NCBI RefSeq assembly: GCF_030052995.1
Contig: NZ_JASJPW010000002.1
Span: forward strand, 431,001-495,000
Direction: 5' to 3'
DNA: 64,000 nucleotides
Origin: Gemmobacter sp. 24YEA27
GTDB taxonomy: Bacteria > Pseudomonadota > Alphaproteobacteria > Rhodobacterales > Rhodobacteraceae
Shown: one piece after another, positions 16,571-25,925 of the stretch
How positions within the stretch are numbered: position 1 is the stretch's first letter
Layout: the number at the start of each line of letters is the position of its first letter
Notes under the pieces: model-generated
What the model was told of the DNA's origin: nothing
Database searches by the model: none
What the model saw: the letters and a program-made list of their open reading frames with translations, nothing else
Position numbers and translations under genes: made by a program

Positions 16571-17285
16571 GATTGAAAAAGTCCGCAAAAGCTTTGGCCC
16601 GCTGGAAGTGCTTAAGGGCATCGACCTGACGGTGGCCAAAGGCGAGGTTCTGACCGTGATCGGTGGATCGGGGTCAGGGAAATCGACGCTCTTGACCTGT
16701 ATCAACGGGCTGGAGCCAATTGATTCCGGGCGTATCCTCGTCGACGGGGTCGAGGTTCATGCAAAATCCACTAATCTCAACAAGCTGCGCCAGAAGATCG
16801 GCATCGTGTTCCAGCAATGGAATGCCTTTCCGCATCTGACCGTGCTGGAAAACGTCATGCTGGCGCCCCGGAAGGTGCTGGGCCGTTCCAAAGCCGAGGC
16901 CGAGGCCGAGGCTGAGAAACAGCTGAAACATGTGGGCCTGGGCGATAAGCTCTCGGTCTATCCGGCGCGACTTTCGGGCGGGCAGCAACAACGGATGGCA
17001 ATTGCCCGGGCGCTCGCGATGGGGCCGACTTACATGCTGTTCGATGAGGTGACTTCGGCGCTGGATCCGATGCTGGTGGGCGAGGTGCTCGACACGCTCC
17101 GATTGCTGGCCTCGGAAGGCATGACGATGATCTGCGTCACCCATGAGATGAAATTCGCGCGCGAGGTTTCCGACCGCGTGGCCTTCTTCCATCAGGGCAT
17201 CATGGCCGAGATCGCGCCTCCCGAAGAGCTGTTCGGCGCACCCAAATCCGCCGAATTGCAGAAGTTCCTCGCCGCCACTCATTAA
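16563..17285 (+). CDS. Amino-acid ABC transporter ATPase (HisP/GlnQ type)
   Basis: A 240-residue ATPase with Walker A GGSGSGKST (34-42), signature LSGGQQQR, Walker B YMLFDEVTSALDP and switch VTHEMKFAREV. The length and the last motif are typical of the polar amino-acid group. Walker A has Gly where most relatives have Pro, a tolerated change. ATG 16563 is preferred to TTG 16545 because relatives start at IEIEKVRKSF. A repetitive AEAEAEAEK helix lies between the Q-loop and the signature. Confidence 0.87.
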   Translation: MIEIEKVRKSFGPLEVLKGIDLTVAKGEVLTVIGGSGSGKSTLLTCINGLEPIDSGRILVDGVEVHAKSTNLNKLRQKIGIVFQQWNAFPHLTVLENVMLAPRKVLGRSKAEAEAEAEKQLKHVGLGDKLSVYPARLSGGQQQRMAIARALAMGPTYMLFDEVTSALDPMLVGEVLDTLRLLASEGMTMICVTHEMKFAREVSDRVAFFHQGIMAEIAPPEELFGAPKSAELQKFLAATH

Positions 17286-17297
17286 GGCAGACGTAAC

Positions 17298-18539
17298 ATG
17301 CAGAACGAGACCGATGTGATTGTCATCGGGGCGGGCGTCGTGGGTCTTTCCGCGGCGCTGGCCATTCAGGCGCGGGGCCTGCGCGTCACGGTGATTGACC
17401 GCGAAGGTCCGGCGGCGGGTGCATCGGCCGGGAATGCCGGGGCTTTCGCCTTTACCGATATCCTGCCGCTGGCAAGCCCCGGGATTCTGAAGAAGGCGCC
17501 GAAATGGCTGCTTGACCCTTTGGGGCCTCTGTCGGTGCCGCCGTCTTATGCGCTGAAGATCGCGCCCTGGATGTTTCGCTTCTGGCGCGCCTGTTCGCCC
17601 GCGCGGGTGAAGCAGTCGACGGTCGCACAGACCGCGCTGATGGATCTGTCAAAGGCCGAGCTCGAGCCGTTTCTGACCCTTTCCGGTACGCTGTCGATGC
17701 TGGAGAAGAAGGGCAATCTTCAGGTCTATGAGAGCAAGGCCGAGCTTGACGCGAGCCTGCCTGGCTGGCGCGCGCGCGAAGAACACGGGATCGAATTCCG
17801 CCATATGGACGCGGGCGAGATGGCCGGGATCCAGCCCGGTCTCAGCCCTCGTTTCACCCATGGCACTTTCACGCCGGGCTGGTTCTCGATCTCGGATCCG
17901 AAGCTCTACACCCTGGCGCTGGCCGACCGGTTCCGCGCCAATGGCGGTGTGCTGGAGCGCGACGAGGTCACCGGGATCAGGCCCCTGACCGAAGGCGCCG
18001 AAGTGCTTTCGCATGGGAAAATCCGCCATGCGGGCCATGTCGTGCTCGCGGCAGGGGCACATTCGCATCTGATCGCGCGTTCGGTCGGCGACCATATCCC
18101 GCTGGAAACCGAGCGTGGCTATAACACCACCTTGCCGCGCGGCGCGTTTGACCTGCGCACGCAAGTGACCTTTGGCGGCCATGGTTTCGTGGTTTCGCGC
18201 CTCTCCACCGGCATCCGTGTCGGCGGTGCGGTGGAATTGGGCGGGTTGCACCGGCCGCCGAATTTCAGACGATCAGAGGCGATGCTGAAAAAGGCCGAAG
18301 CCTTCCTGCCCGGGCTGAAGCCCGAGGGCGGCGTGCAATGGATGGGCTTTCGCCCGTCTTTGCCGGACAGCCTGCCGGCGATTGGCCGCTCGAAGAATTC
18401 TGCCCGCGTTGTTCACGCATTCGGTCATGGCCATCTCGGGCTGACGCAATCGGCCGGCACGGCGCGGCTGGTTGCCGACCTTGTGACTGGAAACGCGCCC
18501 GCCATCGACATATCTGCCTTCTCTCCCCAACGCTTCTGA
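17298..18539 (+). CDS. FAD-dependent D-amino-acid oxidase/dehydrogenase, probable D-hydroxyproline type
   Basis: A DAO-family flavoprotein of 413 residues. The FAD-binding motif GAGVVG is at 11-16 (VIVIGAGVVGLSAALA), and the C-terminal region carries WMGFRPSLPDSLPAIG and HAFGHGHLGLT, the second flavin-contact region of the DadA/HypO group. It lies 12 bases after the importer ATPase and 8 before the epimerase. In hydroxyproline degradation this enzyme oxidises cis-4-hydroxy-D-proline to delta1-pyrroline-4-hydroxy-2-carboxylate, the substrate proposed for the DapA-family enzyme at 10.7 kb. A generic D-amino-acid dehydrogenase is the alternative. Confidence 0.8.
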   Translation: MQNETDVIVIGAGVVGLSAALAIQARGLRVTVIDREGPAAGASAGNAGAFAFTDILPLASPGILKKAPKWLLDPLGPLSVPPSYALKIAPWMFRFWRACSPARVKQSTVAQTALMDLSKAELEPFLTLSGTLSMLEKKGNLQVYESKAELDASLPGWRAREEHGIEFRHMDAGEMAGIQPGLSPRFTHGTFTPGWFSISDPKLYTLALADRFRANGGVLERDEVTGIRPLTEGAEVLSHGKIRHAGHVVLAAGAHSHLIARSVGDHIPLETERGYNTTLPRGAFDLRTQVTFGGHGFVVSRLSTGIRVGGAVELGGLHRPPNFRRSEAMLKKAEAFLPGLKPEGGVQWMGFRPSLPDSLPAIGRSKNSARVVHAFGHGHLGLTQSAGTARLVADLVTGNAPAIDISAFSPQRF

Positions 18540-18547
18540 GGCTCATG

Positions 18548-19552
18548 ATGAGTGTTCATACTTTCTCCTGCCTGGATGGTCATACCTGCGGCAATCCGGT
18601 GCGTCTGGTCTCGGGCGGCGGCCCGCGTCTGATCGGCAAGGACATGCTTGAGAAGCGCGCGCATTTTCTGCGCGAATTCGACTGGATCCGCACCGGTCTG
18701 ATGTTCGAGCCGCGGGGCCATGACATGATGTCGGGCTCGATCCTCTATCCGCCGACCCGCGACGATTGCGATGTGGCGGTCCTGTTCATCGAGACCTCGG
18801 GCTGCCTGCCAATGTGCGGCCATGGCACGATCGGCACGATCACCATGGGGATCGAGAACGGGCTGATCCAGCCGCGCTCGCCCGGCAAGCTGTCGATTGA
18901 TGCACCTGCGGGCAAGGTCGATATCTCTTACCGCCAGGAGGGTCGTTTCGTCGAAGAGGTGCGGCTGACCAATGTGCCGGGTTTCCTTTATGCCGAAGGG
19001 CTGACAGCCGAGGTCGAGGGTCTGGGCGAGATCGTGGTCGATGTGGCCTATGGCGGCAATTTCTACGCCATTGTCGAGCCGCAGAAGAATTTCCGCGACA
19101 TGTCCGATTTCACCGCCGGAGAGCTGATCGGCTTCTCGCCGAAGCTGCGGGCGGCGCTGAATGCGAAATATGAATTCGTGCATCCCGGCGACGCGCGGAT
19201 CAACGGCTTGTCGCATATCCTCTGGACCGGGGTGCCGACGGTCGAGGGCGCCCATGCCCGCAATGCCGTATTCTATGGCGACAAGGCGATTGACCGCTCG
19301 CCCTGTGGCACGGGCACCTCGGCCCGGATGGCGCAGCTGGCGGCAAAGGGCCGACTGAGCGTCGGCGATGAATTCTGGCATGAGAGCATCATCGGCTCGA
19401 TCTTCAAGGGTCGGGTCGAGGCGACTTCTGACGCGGTGCCGGGTAAATCCGCGATCATTCCGTCGATTGGCGGCTGGGCGCGGCAGACCGGGATCAACAC
19501 GATTTTCATCGATGAGCGTGACCCCTATGCGCATGGATTTGTGGTGAAATGA
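18548..19552 (+). CDS. 4-hydroxyproline 2-epimerase (proline racemase family, Cys/Cys)
   Basis: Interconverts trans-4-hydroxy-L-proline and cis-4-hydroxy-D-proline with two cysteines acting as acid and base. Both are present: Cys90 in [11 protein letters not shown] and Cys253 in [11 protein letters not shown]. The 334-residue length is standard. ATG 18548 has GAGG six bases upstream; an adjacent ATG at 18545 is the alternative. The MCGHGTIG form and a neighbouring D-amino-acid oxidase favour hydroxyproline over proline as substrate. It overlaps the aconitase X gene by ATGA. Confidence 0.87.
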   Translation: MSVHTFSCLDGHTCGNPVRLVSGGGPRLIGKDMLEKRAHFLREFDWIRTGLMFEPRGHDMMSGSILYPPTRDDCDVAVLFIETSGCLPMCGHGTIGTITMGIENGLIQPRSPGKLSIDAPAGKVDISYRQEGRFVEEVRLTNVPGFLYAEGLTAEVEGLGEIVVDVAYGGNFYAIVEPQKNFRDMSDFTAGELIGFSPKLRAALNAKYEFVHPGDARINGLSHILWTGVPTVEGAHARNAVFYGDKAIDRSPCGTGTSARMAQLAAKGRLSVGDEFWHESIIGSIFKGRVEATSDAVPGKSAIIPSIGGWARQTGINTIFIDERDPYAHGFVVK

Positions 19553-21216
19553 TGGGCTCGCGGTTCATTCTTGAGGGCACGGCGAAGGGTCGCGTTCTGG
19601 CATCCGATGAACCGCTGAGCTTCTGGGGCGGTGTCGATCCCGCGACGTCAAAGGTGATTGACGCGCATCACCCGCTGCATGGCGAGACGCTTGCCGGGCG
19701 GGTGCTGGTGATGCCCGGGACGCGGGGCTCCTGTACCGGGTCAGGGGTGCTGCTGGACATGGCGCTGAACGGACTTGCGCCTGCGGCGCTGGTGTTTCGC
19801 GAGCCGGAAGATGTTGTGACGCTGGGCGCGATGATTGCCGCCGAGATGTTCGGCGTGGCGCTGCCTGTCCTGCGGCTGGAGCGCGCGGCATTCGACACCG
19901 TCTCGCGTCTGGAGGAGGTGGCCGTCATTCCAGGGGCCATCGAGGCCCCGGGAATGACCCTGCCGGTCGCCTCTGCCGCGGGATCGGCGCTGGCCCTGAC
20001 GGCGGCAGATCTGGCGATGCTGTCGGGCGCGGAAGGCGAGGCCGTGTCGCAGGCGATGCGCATCCTTGTTGCAATGGCGGCAAACCAGGGGGCGAGCCGG
20101 CTGATTGATGTGACCCAGGGCCATATCGACGGCTGCATCTATGCGAGCCCCGCCAATCTGACCTTCGCGGCAAAGATGGCGGATATGGGGGCACTGGTGC
20201 GGGTGCCTACGACGATGAACGCGATTTCGGTCGACCGCGAGAACTGGCGTGCCCAGGGGGTGCCGGATCTGTTCGGCGCCCCGGCGCAGCGGCTTGCCGA
20301 TGCCTATGTGGCGATGGGCTGCCGGCCGAGTTTCACCTGCGCACCCTATCTGCTGGAGAGCGCTCCGGCCGAAGGCGAAGCCATTGGCTGGTCGGAAAGC
20401 AATGCGGTGATCTTTGCCAATTCCGTGCTGGGCGCGCGGACGGCGAAACACCCGGATTTCCTGGACCTTTTCATCGCGATGACCGGGCGTGCGCCACTGG
20501 CCGGCGTCTGTCTGGACGAGAACCGGGCGGCGCAGCGCATCATTGACGTGGCGGCGATTCCTGACACGGATGATCTCTTCTGGCCTTTGCTGGGCTGGCT
20601 TGCGGGCCGCGCCTCGCCGGACCGGATCCCCTTGCTCAGAGGTGTGGGCGCGGCATCCCGCGAGCAGTTACAGGCACTGTGCGCGGCCTTTGGCACCACC
20701 TCGGCTGCACCGATGCTGCATGTCGAAGGGGTCACGCCCGAGGCGCATCTTATCGCACCCGATGCCGACAATGTCCGGATCACACGCAGCGATTTCGCCC
20801 GCGCCTGGGATGAGCTGAACCAGGGCGGCGAAGCGATCGACCTTGTCGCCATCGGCAGCCCTCATGCCTCGCGCGAAGAATGCCGTGCTTTCGCGAAAGC
20901 GCTGAACGGTGGGCGGGTGCAGGTTCCGACCATCATCACCGCCGGGCGCCAGATCATTGCCGATCTGGCGGGCGAGGGCACGCTCGCAACCCTCGAAGCC
21001 GCCAGTGTGCAGGTGTTGCCTGACCTCTGCTGGTGCTCGATCTCCGAGCCGGTCTTCCCGCCCGCGACCCGCACGCTGATGACCAATTCCGGCAAATATG
21101 CCCATTACGGGCCGGGGCTTTCGGGCCGGCAGATCCGCTTTGACAGTCTTGAGACCTGCGCCCGCGCTGCCCTCACCGGCCATGCTGCCAAAACCCTTCC
21201 CCCCTGGCTTTCCTGA
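19549..21216 (+). CDS. Aconitase X, fused small and large domains; probable cis-3-hydroxy-L-proline dehydratase
   Basis: A 555-residue single-chain AcnX. Residues 1-140 are the small swivelling domain (DUF126 type) with [16 protein letters not shown] holding its catalytic serine. The rest is the large domain (DUF521 type) with [28 protein letters not shown] and [10 protein letters not shown], which supply the metal or iron-sulfur cysteines. Characterised bacterial AcnX proteins dehydrate cis-3-hydroxy-L-proline to delta1-pyrroline-2-carboxylate, which suits the imine reductase at 12.9 kb. In many organisms the two domains are separate genes; here they are fused. It shares four bases with the epimerase gene. 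Confidence 0.85.
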   Translation: MMGSRFILEGTAKGRVLASDEPLSFWGGVDPATSKVIDAHHPLHGETLAGRVLVMPGTRGSCTGSGVLLDMALNGLAPAALVFREPEDVVTLGAMIAAEMFGVALPVLRLERAAFDTVSRLEEVAVIPGAIEAPGMTLPVASAAGSALALTAADLAMLSGAEGEAVSQAMRILVAMAANQGASRLIDVTQGHIDGCIYASPANLTFAAKMADMGALVRVPTTMNAISVDRENWRAQGVPDLFGAPAQRLADAYVAMGCRPSFTCAPYLLESAPAEGEAIGWSESNAVIFANSVLGARTAKHPDFLDLFIAMTGRAPLAGVCLDENRAAQRIIDVAAIPDTDDLFWPLLGWLAGRASPDRIPLLRGVGAASREQLQALCAAFGTTSAAPMLHVEGVTPEAHLIAPDADNVRITRSDFARAWDELNQGGEAIDLVAIGSPHASREECRAFAKALNGGRVQVPTIITAGRQIIADLAGEGTLATLEAASVQVLPDLCWCSISEPVFPPATRTLMTNSGKYAHYGPGLSGRQIRFDSLETCARAALTGHAAKTLPPWLS

Positions 21217-21224
21217 GGCCCGAT

Positions 21225-22253
21225 ATGCGCTCGATCAAGACCATCCATGTGATTTCCGCCCATGCCGAGGGCGAGGTGGGCGATGTCATCGTGGGTGGGG
21301 TCCGCCCGCCGCCGGGTGACACGATCTGGGCCCAGTCGCGCTGGATCGCCGAAGATCAGACGCTCAGGAATTTCGTACTGAACGAGCCGCGCGGCGGCGT
21401 CTTCCGCCATGTGAACCTGCTCGTGCCGCCAAAAGACCCGCGCGCCGATGCCGCCTTTATCATCATGGAGCCCGAGGATACGCCACCGATGTCCGGCTCC
21501 AATTCGATCTGTGTCTCGACGGTCTTGCTTGATGGCGGCATCATCCCGATGGTCGAGCCGGAAACGCGCATGGTGCTGGAGGCGCCGGGCGGTCTGGTCC
21601 ATGTCCGCGCCGAATGCCGCAATGGCAAGGCGGAACGGATCTTTGTCGAAAACCTGCCCTCTTTCGCCGAACGGCTGGATGCAAAGCTTGAAGTCGAGGG
21701 CATTGGCACATTGACGGTCGATACCGCCTGGGGCGGCGACAGTTTCGTCTTTGTCGATGCCAAAGCGCTCGGCTTCAGCCTGACCCCCGACGAGGCGCAT
21801 GATATTGCAAAGCTCGGGGTGAAAATCTCGGATGCCGGGACGGAACAGCTCGGTTTCCGTCACCCGACAAACCCGGACTGGAGGCATTACTCCTTCTGCC
21901 TTTTCGCGGGCGAGGTCACGCGCGAGGGCAATGACCTGCGCGCCGGTGCCGCCGTGGCGATCCGGCCCGGCAAGGTTGACCGCTCGCCCACCGGGACCGC
22001 GCTTTCCGCGCGGATGGCGGTGCTGCATGCGCGTGGCCAGATGTCTGAGGCCGACCGTCTGACCACCGTCTCGCTGATCGGGTCGGAGTTTCAGGGCCGC
22101 ATCCTCGGCACCACCGATCTGGCGGGCACGGCGGCGATCCGGCCGGAAATCTCGGGGCGTGGCTGGGTCACCGGCATCCATCAGCATATGCTCGACCCAT
22201 CTGACCCCTGGCCCGGCGGGTATCGGCTGTCGGACACCTGGGGCGCGCGCTGA
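21225..22253 (+). CDS. Proline-racemase-family protein with Ser/Thr in place of both catalytic cysteines
   Basis: A 342-residue protein clearly homologous to the epimerase at 18.5 kb ([31 protein letters not shown]). At the two catalytic positions it has Ser90 ([10 protein letters not shown]) and Thr256 (RSPTGTA). In the family, Cys/Thr proteins are trans-3-hydroxy-L-proline dehydratases and Ser/Cys proteins are bifunctional. A Ser/Thr pair cannot racemise by the two-cysteine mechanism, so a dehydratase is the best guess. The product, delta1-pyrroline-2-carboxylate, would join the aconitase X branch. It closes the operon; the cobalamin riboswitch follows. Confidence 0.78.
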   Translation: MRSIKTIHVISAHAEGEVGDVIVGGVRPPPGDTIWAQSRWIAEDQTLRNFVLNEPRGGVFRHVNLLVPPKDPRADAAFIIMEPEDTPPMSGSNSICVSTVLLDGGIIPMVEPETRMVLEAPGGLVHVRAECRNGKAERIFVENLPSFAERLDAKLEVEGIGTLTVDTAWGGDSFVFVDAKALGFSLTPDEAHDIAKLGVKISDAGTEQLGFRHPTNPDWRHYSFCLFAGEVTREGNDLRAGAAVAIRPGKVDRSPTGTALSARMAVLHARGQMSEADRLTTVSLIGSEFQGRILGTTDLAGTAAIRPEISGRGWVTGIHQHMLDPSDPWPGGYRLSDTWGAR

Positions 22254-22304
22254 TCCGCATAACGCGATGCTTTGCCATTGAAGCGGGACGGGTTTGCCCA
22301 TACT

Positions 22305-22492
22305 CAGGGCAGGTCGGTTTCCGCAAGGAATTGAAAGGGAATCCGTCATCCGCCTTTACAGGGGGATGAACCGGAACTGCCCCCGCAACTGTAGGCGGCG
22401 AGGGTCCGCGCGACAATGCCACTGTGGGAGAGCCCATGGGAAGGCTGCGCAGACCCAGTGACCCGCCAGTCAGGAGACCTGCCGACTCCTGT
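22305..22492 (+). promoter_or_regulatory. Cobalamin (B12) riboswitch
   Basis: The conserved B12-box landmarks occur in the right order: AAAGGGAATCC near 22334, CTGCCCCCGCAACTGTA at 22377-22393, GCCACTGT near 22428, TGGGAAGGC near 22437 and CAGGAGACCTGCCGAC at 22471-22486. The outer stem can close between GTCGG (22313-22317) and CCGAC (22482-22486). It controls the five-gene operon starting at 22666, which should be repressed when cobalamin is plentiful. Confidence 0.93.
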
Positions 22493-22503
22493 AACCAACT
22501 TGA

Positions 22504-22522
22504 CCCGGACGGGGCGTCCGGG
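22504..22522 (+). terminator. Hairpin in the riboswitch expression platform
   Basis: CCCGGACG (22504-22511) pairs perfectly with CGTCCGGG (22515-22522) around GGG, 12 bases after the aptamer. The first T-run (TTTT, 22537-22540) is 15 bases further, so it is not a classic terminator. It may be the switching hairpin or a stabiliser of an alternative fold. Confidence 0.45.
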
Positions 22523-22665
22523 GAGGCGAGATATGATTTTGACCCGCAGATGCGCCACCGCATCCCGTGCCGCCAGCCTGCGCCAACCGCGCCGGGCCAG
22601 CTTTGTGCGTCGCGGTTTTCACGCTCTCCATCCGCTCCATCCCCCATCCCTCACGGAGATCCCGG

Positions 22666-23688
22666 ATGCGATATTTCCCCAATACCCGTTTCTCACTGGC
22701 CGTCTCACTGGCCGCGCTCTGCTTTGGCATGCCTGCTTTGGCCGAGACCGGCTATCCGCTCAAGCTGCAGAATTGCGGGCTTGAGCTGAGCTTTGACAAG
22801 GCGCCGGAAAGCGCTGTGACGGTCGGCCAGGCGACGAGCGAGATCCTTTACACGCTGGGGCTTGGCGACAAGGTCGCGGGCACTTCGGTCTGGTTCACCG
22901 AAGTCCTGCCGGAGTTCAGAGAGCTGAACGACGGCATCGAACGGCTGGCCGATAATGACCCTTCATTCGAAAGCGTCGTCGCCAAACGCCCGGGGATCGT
23001 GACCGTGCAATATGAATGGCATGTCGGCCCGCAAGGCATCGTCGCAACGCGCGAGCAATTCGCCGATCTCGGCATTCCGGCCTATGTCCTGCCGTCCGAC
23101 TGCATCGGGAAGGACAATACCGCAGGCTCGGACGGCACCCGGCTGGAACCCTATACGATGGCGGGGATCTATCTCGGCATCGAAGAGCTGGCGACGATTT
23201 TCAACATCACCGACAAGGGCACAGAGGTGGTCGCTGACCTGAAAGCGCGCGAGGCGGCGGCGGTCGCGGCGGCGAAGGCGCTTGATCTGAAAGAGGCCTC
23301 GGCGGTGTTCTGGTTCTCGTCGGCCGAGATGGATATCGACCCCTATGTTGCCGGAAACGGCGGTGCTCCGGCCTGGATGATGGCGTCTCTGGGGCTGAAG
23401 AATGTGGTCGAAAGCCCCGAGGAATGGCCGGTCGTGTCCTGGGAAACCATCGCGCGGGCCAATCCCGATGTGATCGTGATCGCCCGCATGGATCGCCGCC
23501 GGTTCGAGGCGGATGATCATGAAAAGAAACTGGAATTCCTGAAGTCCGATCCGGTGGTAAGCCAGATGGAGGCGGTGAAGAATGGTCGCATCGTGATCAT
23601 CGACGCCCATGCAATGGACCCGTCGATCCGCAATATCGCGGCGCTGGAAGAGCTGGCGGCGGCGCTGCCGGCCTTTGATCTGAAATGA
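22666..23688 (+). CDS. B12-regulated ABC transporter binding protein (BtuF/FepB-like)
   Basis: A 340-residue periplasmic receptor of the helical-backbone metal/siderophore/cobalamin class. The signal peptide covers 1-26 (GMPALA|ETG). The N-lobe starts with APESAVTVGQATSEILYTLG, and the linker region includes ANPDVIVIARMD. ATG 22666 has GGAG upstream and gives a clean signal peptide; the 33 codons before it in the same frame lie in the leader RNA. Control by a cobalamin riboswitch points to a corrinoid as ligand, but the sequence alone would equally fit a ferric siderophore. Confidence 0.8.
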   Translation: MRYFPNTRFSLAVSLAALCFGMPALAETGYPLKLQNCGLELSFDKAPESAVTVGQATSEILYTLGLGDKVAGTSVWFTEVLPEFRELNDGIERLADNDPSFESVVAKRPGIVTVQYEWHVGPQGIVATREQFADLGIPAYVLPSDCIGKDNTAGSDGTRLEPYTMAGIYLGIEELATIFNITDKGTEVVADLKAREAAAVAAAKALDLKEASAVFWFSSAEMDIDPYVAGNGGAPAWMMASLGLKNVVESPEEWPVVSWETIARANPDVIVIARMDRRRFEADDHEKKLEFLKSDPVVSQMEAVKNGRIVIIDAHAMDPSIRNIAALEELAAALPAFDLK

Positions 23689-23698
23689 TCTGCCAGAG

Positions 23699-24739
23699 AT
23701 GAAACGCCCGGTCACCCCTGTTGCGCTAGCCGCCCATGTCGCTTTGCGCGCCATGGCGGGGGTGGCTATCCTGGCGATCGCCGTTCTGACGGGGGTGATC
23801 CTTGGCGAGACGCCGCTGCCCTGGTCGACAGTCTGGGCGGCCCTGGCGAATAATCTCTGGAATGCCGGGCTGCTGGTTGACCCGATCGATCAGGGCATCA
23901 TCTGGGCCTATCGGGTGCCACGCACCCTGGTCGCTGCCGGATGCGGCGCGGGGCTGGCGCTGGCAGGTGTAGTGTTGCAGGCGCTGGTCAGAAACGCGCT
24001 GGCCGATCCTTATCTGCTGGGCGTCTCGGCGGGGGCATCCACCGGGGCGGTGGCGGTGACGATCATGGGCGTCGGCGCCGGGGCCATCGGGATCTCGGGC
24101 GGGGCCTTTCTGGGGGCGGCTTTAGCCTTTGGGCTTGTTGCGGCCCTGGCCCGCGCGGCGGGCGGCGGCCCTGCACAGATGGTGCTTGCGGGCATTGCCG
24201 GATCGCAGCTTTTCAACGCGCTGACCTCTTTCTTCATCGCGAAATCGGCCAATGCCGAACAGGCGCGCGGCATTATGTTCTGGCTTTTGGGCAATCTTTC
24301 GGGCGTGCGCTGGCCCGATGTGACACTGGCGGTGCCGGTCGCGGTCGCAGGGTTTCTTGCCTGTCTCTGGCATGCGCGCGCGCTGGATGCGTTTTCCTTT
24401 GGCTCGGACGCCGCCTCATCGCTGGGGATCGCGGTGCGCCGCGTGCAGATCGTGCTGATCGGCGCGGTGACCCTGATGACCGCGACGATGGTAAGCCTTG
24501 TCGGCTCCATCGGCTTTGTCGGTCTGGTGATCCCGCATGCGGCGCGGTTCCTTGTCGGCCCGCGCCACGGCCGGCTGATCCCGGCGGCGGCCCTGACCGG
24601 GGCCGTGTTCCTGATCGCGGCCGATGTGGTCTCGCGCATGCTGATCCCGGGCCAGGTGGTGCCGATCGGGGTGGTCACCGCGCTGGTGGGCGCGCCCGGC
24701 TTCGCGCTGATCCTGATCCGGGGGAGGGTGAGCGGATGA
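23699..24739 (+). CDS. B12-regulated ABC transporter permease (FecCD/BtuC family)
   Basis: An inner-membrane permease of 346 residues with about ten helices. Typical FecCD features are YRVPRTLVAAGCGAGLALAG near residue 75, the glycine-rich LGVSAGASTGAV, and the C-terminal GSIGFVGLVIPHAARFLVG with the ATPase contact. It starts 10 bases after the binding protein and overlaps the ATPase by ATGA. As in BtuC, a homodimer is expected. Confidence 0.85.
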   Translation: MKRPVTPVALAAHVALRAMAGVAILAIAVLTGVILGETPLPWSTVWAALANNLWNAGLLVDPIDQGIIWAYRVPRTLVAAGCGAGLALAGVVLQALVRNALADPYLLGVSAGASTGAVAVTIMGVGAGAIGISGGAFLGAALAFGLVAALARAAGGGPAQMVLAGIAGSQLFNALTSFFIAKSANAEQARGIMFWLLGNLSGVRWPDVTLAVPVAVAGFLACLWHARALDAFSFGSDAASSLGIAVRRVQIVLIGAVTLMTATMVSLVGSIGFVGLVIPHAARFLVGPRHGRLIPAAALTGAVFLIAADVVSRMLIPGQVVPIGVVTALVGAPGFALILIRGRVSG

Positions 24740-25509
24740 AGATCGCGGCGCATGATCTTGGCTGGGCCGCGCGCGGGCGCCCGATTGTCGAAGGGATCAC
24801 CCTGGAGGTTGCCAGTGGCGAGACGCTCGGGCTGATCGGGCCGAACGGGTCCGGGAAATCGACGCTGCTGAAGCTCTTTGCCGGGATCGCGGCGCGGGCG
24901 CGCGGCACGGTCAGCCTGGACGGCACGGCCCTGTCGCGTATGAACCGGCGCGATATTGCGCGGCGCATCGCCTTTGTTGAACAGCAGGCCCAGACGACAG
25001 AGGCGCTGCGCGTGCAGGACGCGGTAGAGCTGGGCCGCACGCCCTGGCTCTCGCCGCTGGCGCCTTTTGGTGCGCAGGATGCCGCGATCTGCGCCGAGGC
25101 GCTGGCGCGTGTCGGGATGGCAGACATGGCCACGCGGTCTTGGACCACCCTTTCGGGCGGCGAGCGTCAGCGCGTCCATATCGCCCGGGCGCTGGCGCAG
25201 CGCCCGCAGGTCATGCTGCTGGACGAGCCGACCAACCATCTTGATATCCATCATCAGCTGTCCCTGTTGCGGCTGGTCTCGGATCTGCCGGTGACGGTGG
25301 TGATCGCGCTGCATGATCTGAACCAGGCGCTCGGCTGCGACCGGCTGGCGGTGTTGGAGGGGGGCAGACTTGCCGCCCTTGGCCCGCCGCGCGAGGTGCT
25401 CAGCGCCGACCGCCTTGCCCGCATTTTCCGCGTCGGGGCCAGGACGCTGACCGACCCGACCGATGGTGTCACGCAATTCCGTTTCCACTGCCTTGAGGAT
25501 CAGCCATGA
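24736..25509 (+). CDS. B12-regulated ABC transporter ATPase (BtuD/FepC type)
   Basis: A 257-residue ATPase starting MKIAAHDLGWAARGRPIV. It has Walker A GPNGSGKST, signature TLSGGERQRVHIARALAQ, Walker B VMLLDEPTNHLD and switch VVIALHDLNQAL; the DEPTNHLDI segment is typical of the FecE/BtuD group. An open frame continues far upstream in this phase, but that part is only the permease gene read in another frame. ATG overlaps with both neighbours show tight translational coupling. Confidence 0.88.
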   Translation: MKIAAHDLGWAARGRPIVEGITLEVASGETLGLIGPNGSGKSTLLKLFAGIAARARGTVSLDGTALSRMNRRDIARRIAFVEQQAQTTEALRVQDAVELGRTPWLSPLAPFGAQDAAICAEALARVGMADMATRSWTTLSGGERQRVHIARALAQRPQVMLLDEPTNHLDIHHQLSLLRLVSDLPVTVVIALHDLNQALGCDRLAVLEGGRLAALGPPREVLSADRLARIFRVGARTLTDPTDGVTQFRFHCLEDQP

Positions 25510-25925
25510 AATCCGCTCTTGCCGCCCTTTTTCTGATGATCGCGACGCCCGCGCTGGCCGAAACGCATGAGGTGGAGATGTATAACCGGTCGGAAAACGG
25601 CCCGATGATCTATGAGCCATCCTATCTGAAGATCGCCCCGGGCGATTCCGTGCGCTTTATCCCGACCCAGCCGAGCCATAATGCCGCGACCATTGATGAT
25701 ATGATCCCCGAAGGCGCCACGCCGTTCAGATCGAAGATCAATGAGGATTTCACTGTCACCTTCGATGTGCCGGGCGCTTACGGGATCAAATGTTCGCCGC
25801 ATGTGGCGATGGGGATGGTGATGCTGATCCATGTCGGCGATGTGGCGGAAACCGTATTGCCCGAGACCCTGCCGGCACGTGCACGTGAGCGGTTCGAGAC
25901 GATCCTGTCCGGAATTGAGAAGTGA
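25506..25925 (+). CDS. Pseudoazurin (type I blue copper protein)
   Basis: A periplasmic electron carrier of 139 residues. The signal peptide is 1-18 (TPALA|ETHEV). In mature numbering the copper ligands are His40, Cys78, His81 and Met86 (PSHNA; IKCSPHVAMGM), exactly the numbering of Paracoccus pseudoazurin. Pseudoazurins usually donate electrons to nitrite or nitrous oxide reductase. Here, unusually, the gene is embedded in a B12-riboswitch importer operon, overlapping the ATPase gene by ATGA and the methyltransferase gene by GTGA. That placement suggests a redox step at the cell envelope tied to corrinoid or metal use, by inference. Confidence 0.88.
   Translation: MKSALAALFLMIATPALAETHEVEMYNRSENGPMIYEPSYLKIAPGDSVRFIPTQPSHNAATIDDMIPEGATPFRSKINEDFTVTFDVPGAYGIKCSPHVAMGMVMLIHVGDVAETVLPETLPARARERFETILSGIEK

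Noticed and set aside
15158..16705. 515-residue minus-strand frame opposite the amino-acid permeases
   Set aside because: His/Arg/Gln-rich antisense of two clear permease genes.
23941..24735. Extended 5' part of the B12-importer ATPase frame
   Set aside because: It is the FecCD permease gene read in another phase; the ATPase proper starts at 24736 with an ATGA overlap.
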